A stretch of DNA of 64,000 bases from Lepeophtheirus salmonis. Lineage: Eukaryota > Arthropoda > Copepoda > Siphonostomatoida > Caligidae. How positions within the stretch are numbered: position 1 is the first letter of the stretch; every line of letters starts with the position of its first letter. The position numbers and the translations under genes were made by a program. The notes below the pieces were generated by a model, which ran no database searches, had not been told where the DNA came from, and saw only the letters and a list, made by a program, of their open reading frames with translations. The DNA lies in assembly GCF_016086655.4 (NCBI RefSeq), contig NC_052138.2, positions 14,384,001 through 14,448,000 on the forward strand, written 5' to 3'. Below, piece by piece: positions 22,590 through 34,560 of the stretch.

Positions 22590-24025
22590 GCTCTAGAAAT
22601 AATAAATAAAAAGCTACATTGCTTTTTTTTAGATCGAGTATTCATGTAATTCGAAGATACTAAGTACAAATTCCAAAATGATACCTCTGCAGACAAACAA
22701 ACTTTGTTTGATTAATATAGATAAGTCTAATATCATCCTCAATCATCATCATCCTTATTATATGACTATAAACAATAAATAGTTATTTTTTGTTTTTATC
22801 AGACAGTTGAAATTAATGTGTGTACATAGTTTTTGAATGTTTTTCTTTCACTCTGTATCCAATAGCATCCAAAGAAAGACAAACACGCTCATGTCATTAT
22901 TAATCTACATAAATATTTACATAATATATAGGATTTGTTGTGTACATTGTACAAGTTGCGATTTCTCTACAAGTCGTAGTTTATATAAACAGATTGTACA
23001 AGTTACAATTCCTATGTCTCATTATTTTATTATAAAATCAGTCATATTTTGATTATCATCAACTATTAATAGAAGCATTTATTTAATTTTGATCAATTGA
23101 TATCACGCATTTTGAAATCTGAACACTTATTATTAATTCAATAATAAATGAAGGTTGAGTGATTGAAATTTAATACTTTTTTCTTTTCTGTTTTAATAGG
23201 TTGGGTGGAAAAAAAAGAGCCCTCAACTCAAGATTAATAGAAATAAAAGGTTATATCATAACGCTGCTCCGACATATGCTTGACTTCTACTACACGTATC
23301 AATAATAACAACGTCAATGAGTCTAACTGCTGCCATGGGTAGCTATATATCGCCTTCCTTGACTGTTATACTCTATGACGTCAAAATCTGTCTGTCTTGC
23401 CGAGCAATCGGTGAGGTGCATCAAATTGAAAATTCTAACAAGCACGATTACATGATGGCATAACCTTGTAATGCCAAATAACATTGCTTCAACCCATACA
23501 TATTTGATACAACTCTACAGGGATGTTCGCAGGATTTCATTTTGGGTTGTATTTTTTTTTGTAGAAAAGAAAAAAAAAATCCCAAAGTTTTTAACTTTTA
23601 TAAAAAACAATAATATTACGTAGTCTTTACGATAAATAAATTTACCGATTTTTTCCCCATCCCACTAAATATAATTATCCAACGGAAATTGAACAAAAAT
23701 CACTCATTTGCAAATGACAAAAATGGAGGAGTTAGAACGACTCTTTGTTAGTCGTTGGGATTAACATATTTTTAGTTAAACATTCAACATAATATTATTA
23801 ATGTAACATACAAAGAAATATGATTTGATTTTTTTTTATGAGAAAGAAATAACCCAAATGTTTTCAATACAGTAAGTAATATAATACCATATAATGTTTA
23901 TAATATGATGACAAATCCAGGTAAAGCTACCTGGATTCTTCTTTAAAAATCACTGAACCTTAACAGAAGATATTATGATCAATTCGATTATTTGTAACGT
24001 TATACAATATACTATTCTGATCAAA
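22590..24025. other. AT-rich stretch with one small candidate frame
   Basis: Apart from the 48-codon frame at 23317 this stretch has nothing recognisable. A frame at 22837-23052 is Ile/Tyr/Ser-rich AT translation. Confidence 0.35.
23317..23463 (+). CDS. Small unassigned open frame, possible first exon
   Basis: ATG 23317 opens 48 codons (MSLTAAMGSYISPSL...) to TAA 23463. The region is locally less AT-rich than its flanks. A donor-like G|GTGAGG at about 23410 could end an exon after 31 codons, ...LSCRAI. I recognise no family, and no partner exon is identified. Confidence 0.15.
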   Translation: MSLTAAMGSYISPSLTVILYDVKICLSCRAIGEVHQIENSNKHDYMMA

Positions 24026-24029
24026 AAGA

Positions 24030-24330
24030 AATTGTTATTTCCTAATTCCTAATTCAATTCTTCATCAATTCTCAAATGTATTTTTTGATTATGTTATTAG
24101 TGTTGTCCACAATGTATGTTGATAATATCAGCCCTTTTGCTTTCTCTGATTGTTTTTGACGACTAAAAAGGTTAGACGTCGTTTGGTGTACTCTCCATAT
24201 TTTTACTATTGAATAAAATCAGCAAAAACAATTAATTTAGGGCAAAACTCTTTGTAAAAACGTTTGACATATTGTATATTCTTCAAAATGTAGTATATTA
24301 ACTATAAAATACATTCTGTTATTATTTTTT
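24030..24330 (+). mobile_element. Relative of the 39390 mariner, degraded
   Basis: CATCAATTCTCAAATGTATT, TTTACTATTGAATAAAATCA and AATTTAGGGCAAAACTCTTT resemble the left parts of 16095-16640 and 39390-40200. The right part is lost or too diverged. Confidence 0.4.
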
Positions 24331-25234
24331 TGTATTGATTGTTTTGACGACTTCAAAGCTATCATTGAACCAATAAATATTTCATTAGAGCACTTAATTT
24401 TGTTTTAATACCTCTGTAGGCGTTCTCTAATACACCTCCAATAAAGATGTCTTCTTCTATGGGTCTTATCATTATCATCTTGTAGCTATATTTGTATGTT
24501 GCATGTAACCATACACTTTCGGTATACCTTTGAGACACTCAGGATTTGTAAGCTAACAAATAACGTTCCAATGAATTCATTATTTTTTTTGGCAAATGAA
24601 ACATAGATAAATAAATGAACTGTAGATAAATAATAAGGTAGGATCCAATAGGCAACATCATTTGTACTTAAAAGCCCGTAGGGGGTATGGAGGAGTATAA
24701 CACCCCCCTCACTAAAATTTAGTTGTCATATCTATAAAAGAGAAACCTTTTATGTCAAAATTGTTATAGTTTTGCCAAAAAGGACTTCCTTAATATTGGA
24801 TTTAAAGTCGGTCTTGTTCCCTTTCTCAATCCTTGAAAACGCATCTTCAATAATTTTTCAAGAAATATCGATTCAAATCGCTCTAGAAAAAGACTAGAGG
24901 AGTTCAAAATTGATCTTGTACCGAGTCTCAATAATAATAATACTGGGATGTACAAACCTCCTTACTGGGGTCCACTAATACGTTTAGCAGAGGAAAGTGA
25001 CTCTCGTGCATAAGTATATGTATAACTACATACTATAAACGTAGGTACATATTAATTGTGGATCATGGATGTGTGGGTGTGGAGCTATTACTAATGATGA
25101 TGTTGATGATCTAATTTGCTTAGATTAATTGTTTCTAACTACATTATAATCATTTTTCTTACAATAAAATATTAATGTACATTCTTGGACCTTTCCCTAA
25201 TTGAGAATTGAAACAAAGTTGGGTTTTTTGAGTT
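24331..25234. other. AT-rich non-coding stretch
   Basis: A 63-codon minus frame at 24764-24955 covers two faintly similar halves and lacks motifs. CGTAGGGGG...CACCCCCCTCAC near 24680-24712 may be a worn T-family end. Confidence 0.35.
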
Positions 25235-25500
25235 TTTGTGTGTTCCAGCAGGACTAGTTTTTGTATCCACTCTCAACCTCGACGGTCAAAAGGGAAAGGA
25301 CATTTTTTAAAAAACAAACGGAAGGTAGCCTTCTGTTTTTTACTCTTGCCAACTGTTGATTATTATTTAGAAAATAGTTATTAACTATTCTGTTCGTCAA
25401 TATCTTTTTTAAAGCAGTTAGTGAAATGGGTAAAAATAATAGTTATTTAATTTCTTGATAAACAGTTGAACGGCTGTAATAATTACGTCATTTAAATTTT
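25235..25500 (-). repeat. J-family repeat, copy 2 inverted
   Basis: GTATCCACTCTCAACCTCG and AGAAAATAGTTATTAACTATTC mirror 5600-5765. The following GTTAGTGAAATGGGTAAAAA and TTGATAAACAGTTGAACG block matches 50130-50235. Confidence 0.55.
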
Positions 25501-26416
25501 GTATTATTTTCGCACACTTAAATATCGATGGAAATGATAAAAATATTTTTTATGATAAAAAAAAAGAATCTTGTAGCTAATCAAATGAGTACCCACCCAT
25601 CCGTGTTGATAAAATTGCCTGTATAATACAAAATATTACATTTTTTGTAGCTACCGTCATTCTCAATCCACGTCTTGGGGGGGAAAAAATCCAGGCAAAA
25701 GGATAGACTATTAAATGAACTGAACCTCGATTAAAAGTTGTTAAATATACAAATTAATGCTAATAAAGAATTCTATGTAATCAAATTTAATATTTCAGGA
25801 GCAAACTGAAAGAATTGGCAATAAAAGTGTAGATTTAAAGAAAAAAGTAGTATTTTTGTCAATCTTGGTGTGTATAATATCGTAGTTCACTAACAGAGGA
25901 TCCATTATTATATACATTGAATTCTAACCGAAGGTCCTTGCTTTATAAGTTATTTAAATCCAAATCCTGTGTAATACTTTTATTGAGTTTAGAGAGCGCT
26001 GCATTAAATCATATAACTAGGAGTCAACTTATGAAAATGAATGACAGCAAAATAGCTGAAAGGAAATTTATACTCCGCATCTTTGTTTCTTTCTAAAAGA
26101 TAATCGTGAAAAAAGAGAGGGAGAGAGAAATCCACCTACGCACTTTCAACAACAGAATCAGCAAATAAATAACAGGGTTTTGAACAATACAATTGATGCA
26201 TATAATAATATCAACATATTTTTTTTTTTTTGGGTATCTAACAATATTTTAACTCTCGTTGACTTTGACGAATAACTGTAAGTTTATATGACTATAAATA
26301 GCAAAAGCAAATGAGATGATAAAGTGAACTTGTAATCGGGGCTATTGGTAATCTTATTGGAAGATATTCTTCTCTGTTCTCATTTCCATAGATAGATTTA
26401 ATATATATATAATATA
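25501..26416. other. AT-rich non-coding stretch
   Basis: No gene, RNA or repeat family member is recognised. Confidence 0.4.
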
Positions 26417-26600
26417 TAGTGCTGAGTCAGTCTTTATTTATTCAGTTCAGTCCAGTCTTAGGAAAAGTCCTTGGGAGCGATCCTTCGGACTCCCATTACA
26501 AGAACTGATTAAAAAAGAAAGAAATAAAACTGAGTGACGTCATCAAGGACCGAACTTTATAAGTTTTAGGACTGACCTCAACTTAATATTTAAAATTAAA
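26417..26600 (+). mobile_element. D-family MITE fragment
   Basis: It starts TAGTGCTGAGTCAGTCTTTA and contains TTCAGTTCAGTCCAGTCTTA and GTGACGTCATCAAGGACC. It runs into a short T-rich piece at about 26580-26690 resembling the T family. Confidence 0.55.
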
Positions 26601-26690
26601 TTTTTTTTTTTTTTTCCAAAAAAATTAATTTAGTAAACAACTGTGGATTTTTGAATTTTTTATTCAAAAAGATCTTTTCTGAAAGAGACG

Positions 26691-27045
26691 AATAAAAGAA
26701 CCGACTTTAGCAAAGTTAAGGCAATTAAGGTTAGAAAAAAAAAAGGTATTTCTAGGACAAAATAACCCTTTTTTATTCCTCTTGTACTGTTTCAAATATG
26801 ATGCTATGTGTCAAAAGTTGTAGTTTATAATTTATGAGTGAAAAATACCTTGTAGACCTTGTTTTGAATATAATTTAAAGGGTCTAAGATGTGCTCAATT
26901 ATTTACTGTTTCATTGTTCTATAAAGTATAATCTTCCTCCTTATTCACTTTAACTAAAGATACATTTTGCCAGAGTACTTCTTTTTACAAGAGGAAATCT
27001 GCTAATCATGGATTCCATCTTACACCCCTGATTTAAAATAGGCTG
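26691..27045. other. AT-rich non-coding stretch
   Basis: I see no gene in this stretch. Confidence 0.4.
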
Positions 27046-27431
27046 CAGGGGTGTCCTTAAGGGGAGGGCTAGAGGGGCTATAAGCCCCCTCCTTGTACAA
27101 AAATAATTTTTTACTTAAATTTTAATATTTGTTTTTATTTTATTAGAAATTTTTCATGATTAATTTAGTGTTTGAAATTTAATATTATAAATTTTTTTCC
27201 AAAGATTTTTATTTTTTGTGTACACCTCCGGATTTTTGAATTTTTTGAAGAATAGCTATGGATTTTTGAAACATTTTTCTAAAAAAAAAATGAATGTCAG
27301 TGAATGGATTTTTGAAATTTTTTATTAATAAAATTGTAATTTTTCAATTTATTTTTCAAAAAATTCCAAAAATCAAGTCCCCCACCCCAAAAAAAAAAAA
27401 ATATATATATATAATCCTGCGGACGCCCTCG
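27046..27431 (+). mobile_element. T-family element with flanking repeat
   Basis: The left end is CAGGGGTGTCCTTAAGGGG with GGGGCTATAAGCCCC. The right end is AATCCTGCGGACGCCCTCG. GGCTG flanks both sides (27041-27045 and about 27432-27436) and is a candidate target duplication. The interior is T-rich with AATAGCTATGGATTTTTG. Confidence 0.65.
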
Positions 27432-27436
27432 GGCTG

Positions 27437-28400
27437 AAAAATATTTTTGTCAACTTAAAATGACTTGAGAGGCTTGTAACTTTACCAAAGATTTTCGTGC
27501 AGCTTAAATAAATATTAATAAAAATAGTACAGTCAAATGTGTTCGACCATATTGGACGGTAAATTGAGGTTTTTTGGCCCTGGATCTTCTTCTTCTTCCA
27601 CTCCTGTTTTAATGCTTATATCCCCCCTATCCCCCTTGAAAAGATACCTAATCATAAAAATGAGTCATTTAAACGCTCGGTCCTATAATATATATAATCT
27701 ATCTGTCGTACTGATGTTATAGGCCTATATGTACATTTATATATATGAAGAAGTAGAACAATCCACTATCTGACTTCTTTTGCATCACCTTTACCTACTT
27801 CCTGGAATAAGTAAGGGGAGAGAATGAGCTTTTTTAAGTGGGTTTTAAGTTAATCTCCATCATTTGCCTAGTTTAAAAAAAAATATATATATATAAATTT
27901 TTTTCCAAGTCTAAATAATGATAATATTGATTCGTCACTCTCTGAAGTCAAAGCAACGACTCGACGATTGTGTATAGTCTGGATCCCCCCACTCAAATAA
28001 TATATATTTTCCTTAGAATATACATATATCTTACTTTGCAATCAAATTGCAAATAATAATAACAACAATAATAATAAAACAAAATGATGCCAAAAATATG
28101 TTATAAGCAACACTTCATTATTAATAATGAGGCCATCCTATAAAAATGTGAGTCCTTTGACGTGGAAACTTATAAAAAAGAACATCATTGATTTATGATA
28201 GTGGTGAGCACTGAGCCATGATCATGCCAAACATACTTTATTTTTTAGGAGGCACTTTTATGGATTCCAAGATGAAGGCAAATGATGCCTCATATACGCA
28301 GTTTTCTGATCATAGGCAAATATCTAAAATCGGACTTTTCAATTTGCAGCCTGCAGACTCGATTTGGGAGTCCAGAAATACTCTCCTAGTATTTCCTTAG
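27437..28400. other. AT-rich non-coding stretch
   Basis: Frames at 27537-27722 and 28218-28400 have no recognised motif. I do not call them. Confidence 0.35.
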
Positions 28401-28404
28401 TTTT

Positions 28405-28625
28405 TCTCCAAAATTAAACAGAAAAAAGGCCACATACCAGTTGGTAGTTAGCCAATTTGTCCGAACAATCAAATTATTATTTAATAATTGTTAGGAATTG
28501 TTCAAAGAATAACAAGAGTTAATCAGAGTTATTCAACCAATCAATGTTCAAAAGGCTGATTAAAGGAAGAGGAGAAGAAAAAATAGACAGCTGACAACAG
28601 AATATACTGTAAATTTTTTAGTGAT
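28405..28625 (-). repeat. F-family repeat, inverted
   Basis: CAGAAAAAAGGCC, GTTAGCCAATTTGTCC, CAACCAATCAATGTTC and GACAGCTGACAACA are the reverse complement of F blocks. Confidence 0.6.
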
Positions 28626-28919
28626 TTAATGCTTTGTCTTAGAAAGAGTGTTGTTCAAATAGATTTGGGCTACCGGTCACACAAACATGACGTTATTCGG
28701 TCCTAAACGAAATAATAATGAATGTATAGTCCTGACTAAAGAATTTTCAGAAGGATAAATAATAACGTTTCCCAAGCCTTATCCAACATTAATCAGAATA
28801 TGGTTGAAGGGCTATCGGCTATGATCGGATGTCTGGTAGACGAAGGAAGAATTTCAAACTATTTCGCCGTCACAAAGGAGTAAAATCTCAGAACACAACC
28901 TACTATTTATAGTTTCCAT

Positions 28920-29300
28920 ATTAAATTAATTGTACTTCGACAAATTATCGTCAATTTCTATTAGCAAATTATTCTTATTAACCCTTTGATTATGCCGCAA
29001 ACTGCACTTAAAGTAGATGCCAAAATCGATTGTCGTCACAATAAAGAATGATAAGTTGGTATATTTTGTTTGAAAGGGGACATATTGGGGCCAATATAAG
29101 TTTTTAAAATCAAATAAAGGACTTAAACTATAAGGTATCTTAATTTATCCCACAAATTTGAGTAATAAGCCTATAATTGACTCAAATAGGCCTATGAAAT
29201 GTTGGGTTGTAGGTAGGTATATATGATATATGATAAATTAATTAGACATTCTTCCTTTTCTTGGTTTGTGTCCCATAAGTTTTTATGTTGACGCGCCATA
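28920..29300 (+). repeat. G-family repeat, uninterrupted
   Basis: It contains ATCGTCAATTTCTATTAGC, GCAAACTGCACTTAAAGTAG, AATTGACTCAAATAGGCC and TTTTTATGTTGAC. No D element is inserted, so it serves as an empty-site reference. Confidence 0.6.
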
Positions 29301-30133
29301 TGTATATGCTATGCCTGTATATTTACAACTATGGACGACAAAAAGTCTGTTCTGCTTCTACATTGTTATGTACAATATACGAGTTCTTAGTCATCATGAT
29401 TCAATCGTACTCAATAGATGGATGAGGTTTTTTAACAAAATAAAATTTAATAACCTTAGATAGGTATGTATATATTTAGCATCTGTGAGCTTAAATGAGA
29501 CAAGGAACTAGGGGTCTCTGTCTAGGAAAAAGTAGACAGTGGATATAATGACGTCTTGACGTGAAAAATGATGTTGTGCCATCAAACTAAACATTTAATT
29601 AAAGACATCATGATATAAAGGAGTCATAATATAAAATGTACTACCTAGGTAAATTTTATTTGTATCAATACTCAAATCTTATCTTATGTATAACCTTTGA
29701 AATAAAACTAGGACAGTATACGTTCAACTTCATACATATATTGCACTATAATTATCAAGAGGCAAGGTTGCTGCATGTTTAAATAAACATTGTACATATT
29801 TATCATCCCTTTAATTTTTTTGGCAAAATTACAATTTGCACCATAGCCTGTAGTTTTGTGAAACAAAGAATGATTCTTATTCATTTCAAGGTACAGGCAT
29901 GATATCTATCAACCATAAAAATTTCGATATCGATGACGAAGATTGGAGCAAAATCCAAAATTTCAAAAAAAATAAATTATAAAAACATAAAAATTTGCTA
30001 ATAATTGAACAAAACTGTATATTTATGCGGCACCAGGCTTTTATTATTTATTTTATTAAGATAGTCAGCCCACCACACAATTAGCAAATCTATGTAGTAG
30101 CTTATTGCCTAATCGATTATGTATTTGCACTGA
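29301..30133. other. AT-rich non-coding stretch
   Basis: No gene or repeat family member is recognised. Confidence 0.4.
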
Positions 30134-30393
30134 GGATATTTCTCGCAGTGCTGAAATATCTTTCTCTTTCAACGCTAATAGGAGGTACATTTACAAATTC
30201 CTTCCACAGAAGGTTATTAACTTAAAGGCTGTCTCTGACGTGTGACATGCCAGGTCAAAGGTCTTACTTGTTGAGAGAATGTTTTCTGCATTGAGGAAAC
30301 ATCTTTTTCTTTTAACGGTAGAGCACTACTGCAAAATATTCATCACTTAAAGGCTGTGTGACACATGACATGCTAGGTCAAAAGCATTACCTC
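30134..30393 (+). repeat. Diverged tandem duplication
   Basis: Two adjacent units of about 125-135 bp share ATCTTT-TCTTT-AACG, TTAAAGGCTGT, a TGACATGC-AGGTCAAA block and a TTAC end. The units are 30134-30268 and about 30270-30393. No function is recognised. Confidence 0.6.
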
Positions 30394-30821
30394 AGGTAGC
30401 TATTTTCGTCGTATAAGCCCTGCGTATTTTCGATTATTATGATTTTTTTTTTGTCTGGTCATCTCTTCAAATAATTCATAAATTTTTATTTGGAATTTAA
30501 TGACTAAGACATTCGATATGCTACCAGAGTAAAAAATAGAATGAATCCACACTTTCTCAGATCCGCGTCAGTTTGGATTTGAGATATTCGAGTAAATTTT
30601 GGGTATTCAAACATTCGGATTTTATGAGTATTCTACCCAAAGTTCGGATCCAAATTTTAACCGAAATAACATTACATTTTTACTGATTATTGATGCCGAA
30701 ACAATGAAAAAAAATTATGCAACTATATATGTAGATGTCGCTCCATACACTGATCCAGATAAATAGAAATGTTACGTTTGATATGGATAATATATTATTT
30801 TAAACATGGATCAAGTATTAA

Positions 30822-31162
30822 GGATTACTCTAAGATTTTTTAAGAACCAAAAAATCCCTCGAATCTTTTTAAGATCCCTAAAAGTTTGAATACCTGCTCG
30901 GTTTTCGGAAAATAAAATTTATTTATACCATGCCCTAGTACTTTGGATCCGGATCTAAGACAATATTCAAACCTGTCCTATCTTTACTAAGCAATACTTA
31001 AAGATCCGAAAAATCCCTCATACCTTTTTTAAGCTTTTTAAGATCATTAAAAGTTCGAGTATATCGGTTCGAATCTAATATCTTTTCGGATACGACAAGT
31101 TTACTTATACCGTACCCGTTTACTCCAGATCAGGGTCCAAGATCGGTCCTATCTCAACACTA
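30822..31162 (+). repeat. Tandemly duplicated end of a hAT-like element
   Basis: Two units of about 165 bp share AAAATCCCTC...CTTTTTAAG-TC, AAAAGTT-GA, TTTTCGGA, TTATACC-T-CCC and GTCCTATCT. The second unit ends CTATCTCAACACTA, the inverse of the TAGTGTTG terminus seen in D and M. The opposite end of the element is not found. Confidence 0.55.
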
Positions 31163-31189
31163 GAGTCGCCAGTGGTAGTAGCTCTCTGA

Positions 31190-31689
31190 ATGGACCTTAT
31201 GAGTCATGCCATCAGTTGGATTTTCTTTCGGGTATCTACATTATCCTTTTCTGTATCAGTATTGCCAACCTTTGAATTTTTGATTATTATCCATATTTTT
31301 TTTCGGGAATCAATATGGATCATAAGTAAATTTTTATTTGTTTTTCATATGTCGATTCTCTATTGCAAGCCCATTAATGTAGATATTATTTCTCCCTAAT
31401 AGACATATACCTACATTGACAATAGAAGCACATATATGTACATATGTATATACCCATTTGATTAACTCCAATTCATGCACACCCCATATGCATACGACCT
31501 GTTTATTATTATATGAACAGACCAATCATAAATCAAGTTATTCAATGAAATATAAAAATATGAACAACGAAGAATAATAAAAGACATTGCAACCTTTATG
31601 AACAAATTATTGCAGACATTTTCTGACCATGGAGTGAGCTCCATTCGGTAACAAATCCAAAATAGATATATCCATATATGGTGAGTCCA
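31190..31689. other. AT-rich non-coding stretch
   Basis: Overlapping frames on both strands (31190-31399, 31334-31525, 31462-31710) lack motifs. No gene is called. Confidence 0.4.
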
Positions 31690-31814
31690 CATAAAAACAA
31701 TCTTGAACAAAAATCAAGAAAATAAGAATTTATTTGTTTACTTCATAATTATATACATATATCCAAATATTTTAGTAGACTTATTCAAATTTGTGGGATG
31801 ATATAATAAGATAC
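31690..31814 (-). repeat. G-family repeat, inverted, first part
   Basis: CACATAAAAACAATCTTGAA and AAATTTGTGGGATGATATAA are reverse-complement G blocks. The sequence breaks at AAGATAC, where a T element enters, and continues at 32281. Confidence 0.6.
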
Positions 31815-32280
31815 CAGGAGCGTCCGCAGGGCTGGAAGGGCTTTTTTCATTTTTTCCAAAAAATTTAATCTTTTTTAAATAGTTTTGGATTTTTGAAATT
31901 TTTTCCAAAAATTAAATATTTGAATTTTTTTTCAAAAATTTTTATAATTAAAACTTTATTTTGTCTAAATAGCTATGGATTTTTGAAAAATTTCTCGAAA
32001 AATTTTTATTTTTGAAATTTTTTAAGTAAAATTTTATTTTTGAAATTTTTTCCCACAAATTTAATTGTTTGTGAATAGCTGTGAATTTTTAAGAAAAACT
32101 ATGGATTTTTGAATTTTTTTCCAAAAAAAAATAATATTTTGATATTTTTTTCAAAAAAAAATTATTTGTGAAATGCTGTAGATTTTTTTATCATTTTTTG
32201 AGGACAGCTCTGGATATTTGAATTTTTTTTTCCAAAAACCAAGCCTTCTTTTCCATAATAAAATCCTGTGGATGTCCCTG
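31815..32280 (+). mobile_element. T-family element inserted in a G repeat
   Basis: The left end is CAGGAGCGTCCGCAGGGC and the right end is AATCCTGTGGATGTCCCTG. It interrupts an inverted G copy between AAGATAC and a second TATAC, giving a short imperfect target duplication. T-rich units repeat inside. Confidence 0.75.
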
Positions 32281-32500
32281 TATACCCAACAAGTTTAGCT
32301 ATATTTTAACTTGTTCATTTAATTTAGAGGACATATTTGGCCCTGATTTGTCACCTTTTAAATAAAATATTTAAACTTATCATTATGTTATTGTGACAAT
32401 GAATTTTGGCTACTACTTAAAATACAATTTGCAACACATCCAAAGGGTTGATAAGAATATTTTGCTCATAAAAAATAACGATAATTTGTAAATATAAGAA
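32281..32500 (-). repeat. G-family repeat, inverted, second part
   Basis: TTTAGCTATATTTTAACTTG, GACATATTTGGCCC, TTGCAACACATCC and AATAACGATAATTTG continue the G copy begun at 31690. Confidence 0.6.
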
Positions 32501-32773
32501 TACAAATGTAATTCACACTCAAAAACATTATAATTTGTTTTCCCATTGATGGCCACATATAACTATATTTATATAAAGATGCATGGCTCATGAAAGCTCA
32601 ATGAAGGTCATTCATATATTGAGTATTTAAAATGGTAAGGGAACTATGAAATGGTAATACCATATTGGTTTTAATAAGTACATATATACATCAAAACATT
32701 CCTTCTCACTACGTAGTCTGATTGGAACTTGTGAGATAATTGATTTATGTATATATATACACATAATATATAA

Positions 32774-32947
32774 AACCATTTTTTCTCTTGAATGTCTAGT
32801 CTGTGAGGTCCAAGGACAGAAATTCCCAGGCGTTTTGTCTATAACTCCTTTTACATATGTGCTTAATTTAGTGTTGAGACTAAAAACAAGACAGGTTTTA
32901 TCAGCAAACCCTTTATTTTTTAAACCCAGAGAATCCCAAGCTTTCAT
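32774..32947 (-). pseudogene. Non-LTR (LINE) reverse transcriptase fragment
   Basis: The minus-strand frame (58 codons from 32947) contains KGFADKTCLVFS, then about 10 residues later STYVKGVIDKT, then WTSQT and REKMV. This order (FADDT catalytic box, helix, W-x-S/x-T-G, K/EKT) fits the palm region of LINE reverse transcriptases. The second catalytic Asp of FADD is Lys here, so the copy is inactive. A T element starts immediately upstream at 32950, and the rest of the RT is not found beyond it. The RT call rests on motif recognition. Confidence 0.6.
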
Positions 32948-32949
32948 AT

Positions 32950-33622
32950 CAGGGCTTCTGCAGGGGGAAAAGCTGGAAGGGCTGTACCCCCAAAAATAAA
33001 TAAGGAATATATGATTCTTACTAGAAAATTTAATATTGGAAATTAAATTAAATTTATAAAATTTTTTTCCAAAAAAATTTATTATTTGTGAATATCTATG
33101 AATTTTTGTAATTTTCTCCAGAAAATTTAATATTCAAAATTTTTTCCCAAAAAGTTTCATATTTGAAATTTAATTTAAGATTTTTTTTCCAAATAATTTA
33201 ATTTAAGAATTTTTTTCCAAATAAATTAATTTTTGAGAATTTCTATGGATTTTTTGTGAATAGCTATGAATTTTTGAAATTTTCTCCAGAAAATTTAATT
33301 TAAAATTTTTTCCCAAAAAGTTTCATATTTGAAATTTAATTTTAGAATTTTTTTCCAAATAATTTAATTTTTTGAGAATTGCTATGGATTTTTGATTTTT
33401 TTGTGAATAGTTATGAATTTTTTGCAAAAAGTTTTATATTTGAAATATAATTTTAGACATTTTTTCCACAAATTTAATTCTGAAGTTTTTGAAAAATATA
33501 ATTTTTCAAATTATTTCCCAATAAATTGTAATTTTTGGATTATTCTTTAAAAAAAATCAGAAAACCAACCCCCCAACCCCTCCCCTCAAAAAAAAAAAAA
33601 AAAAAATCCTGTGGATGCCCTG
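32950..33622 (+). mobile_element. T-family element, longest copy
   Basis: The left end is CAGGGCTTCTGCAGGGGG and the right end is AATCCTGTGGATGCCCTG. The interior holds repeated T-rich units. One segment with TTCATATTTGAAATTTAATTT recurs two to three times (about 33160, 33320, 33430), showing internal tandem growth. Confidence 0.7.
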
Positions 33623-34215
33623 GTAGGAATGTTCAAGAGCTGCCAAACTTGAAAGACCCAAGCACAAACCAATTATAATATATATAATCGCTATTATTTG
33701 AATGTAGAAATTCTTGCTCCAAAATAAAACAAAAGGTTACACGTTCAAAGATCCAAATGCTTACGAAGTCACCTATTCCATCTTCTAATAAAGATGAGTA
33801 GGAAAAATTAAAGACAATGATTGGATGCCCCACAAATGATGTAAAATCTTGCTATTTATCTCCCTTTGGCCATATCAGAACCAAGATACTTAGAGCAGAA
33901 CTGGGTAGGATTTATAAACACTATTAAGAATTTCTGTTTCAGTGCATGACGTCATTATGAACCTAACTGACTTTTCAATAAGGCTGACTTTCCCACTGAA
34001 AGTGAAGACATTTCTTGGGGTACTTACAACCAGGGACACACCTCCAAAAAAAGTTGAGGTCTAATCATTCTACGATTTAATACTATTATTCAAAATCTAT
34101 TTAAAAAAACAACCCAATTTTGAAGTCCCCAGCCAAACCTGTTTAACTTATTTGAGACGCCAACCCCAAGCTTTTGAACATCCTTAGCAAGATCTTCAAA
34201 AACCAAGGCTAGGTT
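33623..34215. other. AT-rich non-coding stretch
   Basis: A 66-codon minus frame (33633-33833) has no motif. No gene is called. Confidence 0.4.
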
Positions 34216-34219
34216 TGTT

Positions 34220-34450
34220 AACTACTCTACTCAGAATGTGGACCGAAATGTACTCGTTTTAAAATCATGGACGGATTTTTTGTCTCTCACAATTAATCGG
34301 TTTGTTTAAAGTTTCACTCCATGGACCGATTTTCTCCGTATCCAAGTTAAACGAATAATACACAGTTGAAAAACTTTTGTCGATCAACTTCAATTTATAG
34401 ATGTTCACAATATGGGGTGAGTAAATGACGTCATCAACAATTCATTCACT
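34220..34450 (-). repeat. M-family repeat, inverted
   Basis: Read on the minus strand, TTGATGACGTCA, AAATCGGTCCATGGA and CCATGATTTTAAAACGA match 44997-45365 closely. Confidence 0.6.
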
Positions 34451-34469
34451 AAATACAAAATTTACATTA

Positions 34470-34560
34470 TATTTTGGTGTCAGTTCTCAATTTTTCCGTT
34501 TCTTTTTGAAGAAAAGGTTGTGAGATACAATCAAAGTAACGACGTGACCTAATTTTATAT
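34470..34560 (+). repeat. F-family repeat, 3' tail
   Basis: GAAAAGGTTGTGAGATACA and AAAGTAACGACGTGACC are the F tail. Confidence 0.5.

Noticed and set aside
31070..31085. GGTTCGAATC resembling a tRNA B box
   Set aside because: It lies within a duplicated transposon end and no matching A box or cloverleaf is present.
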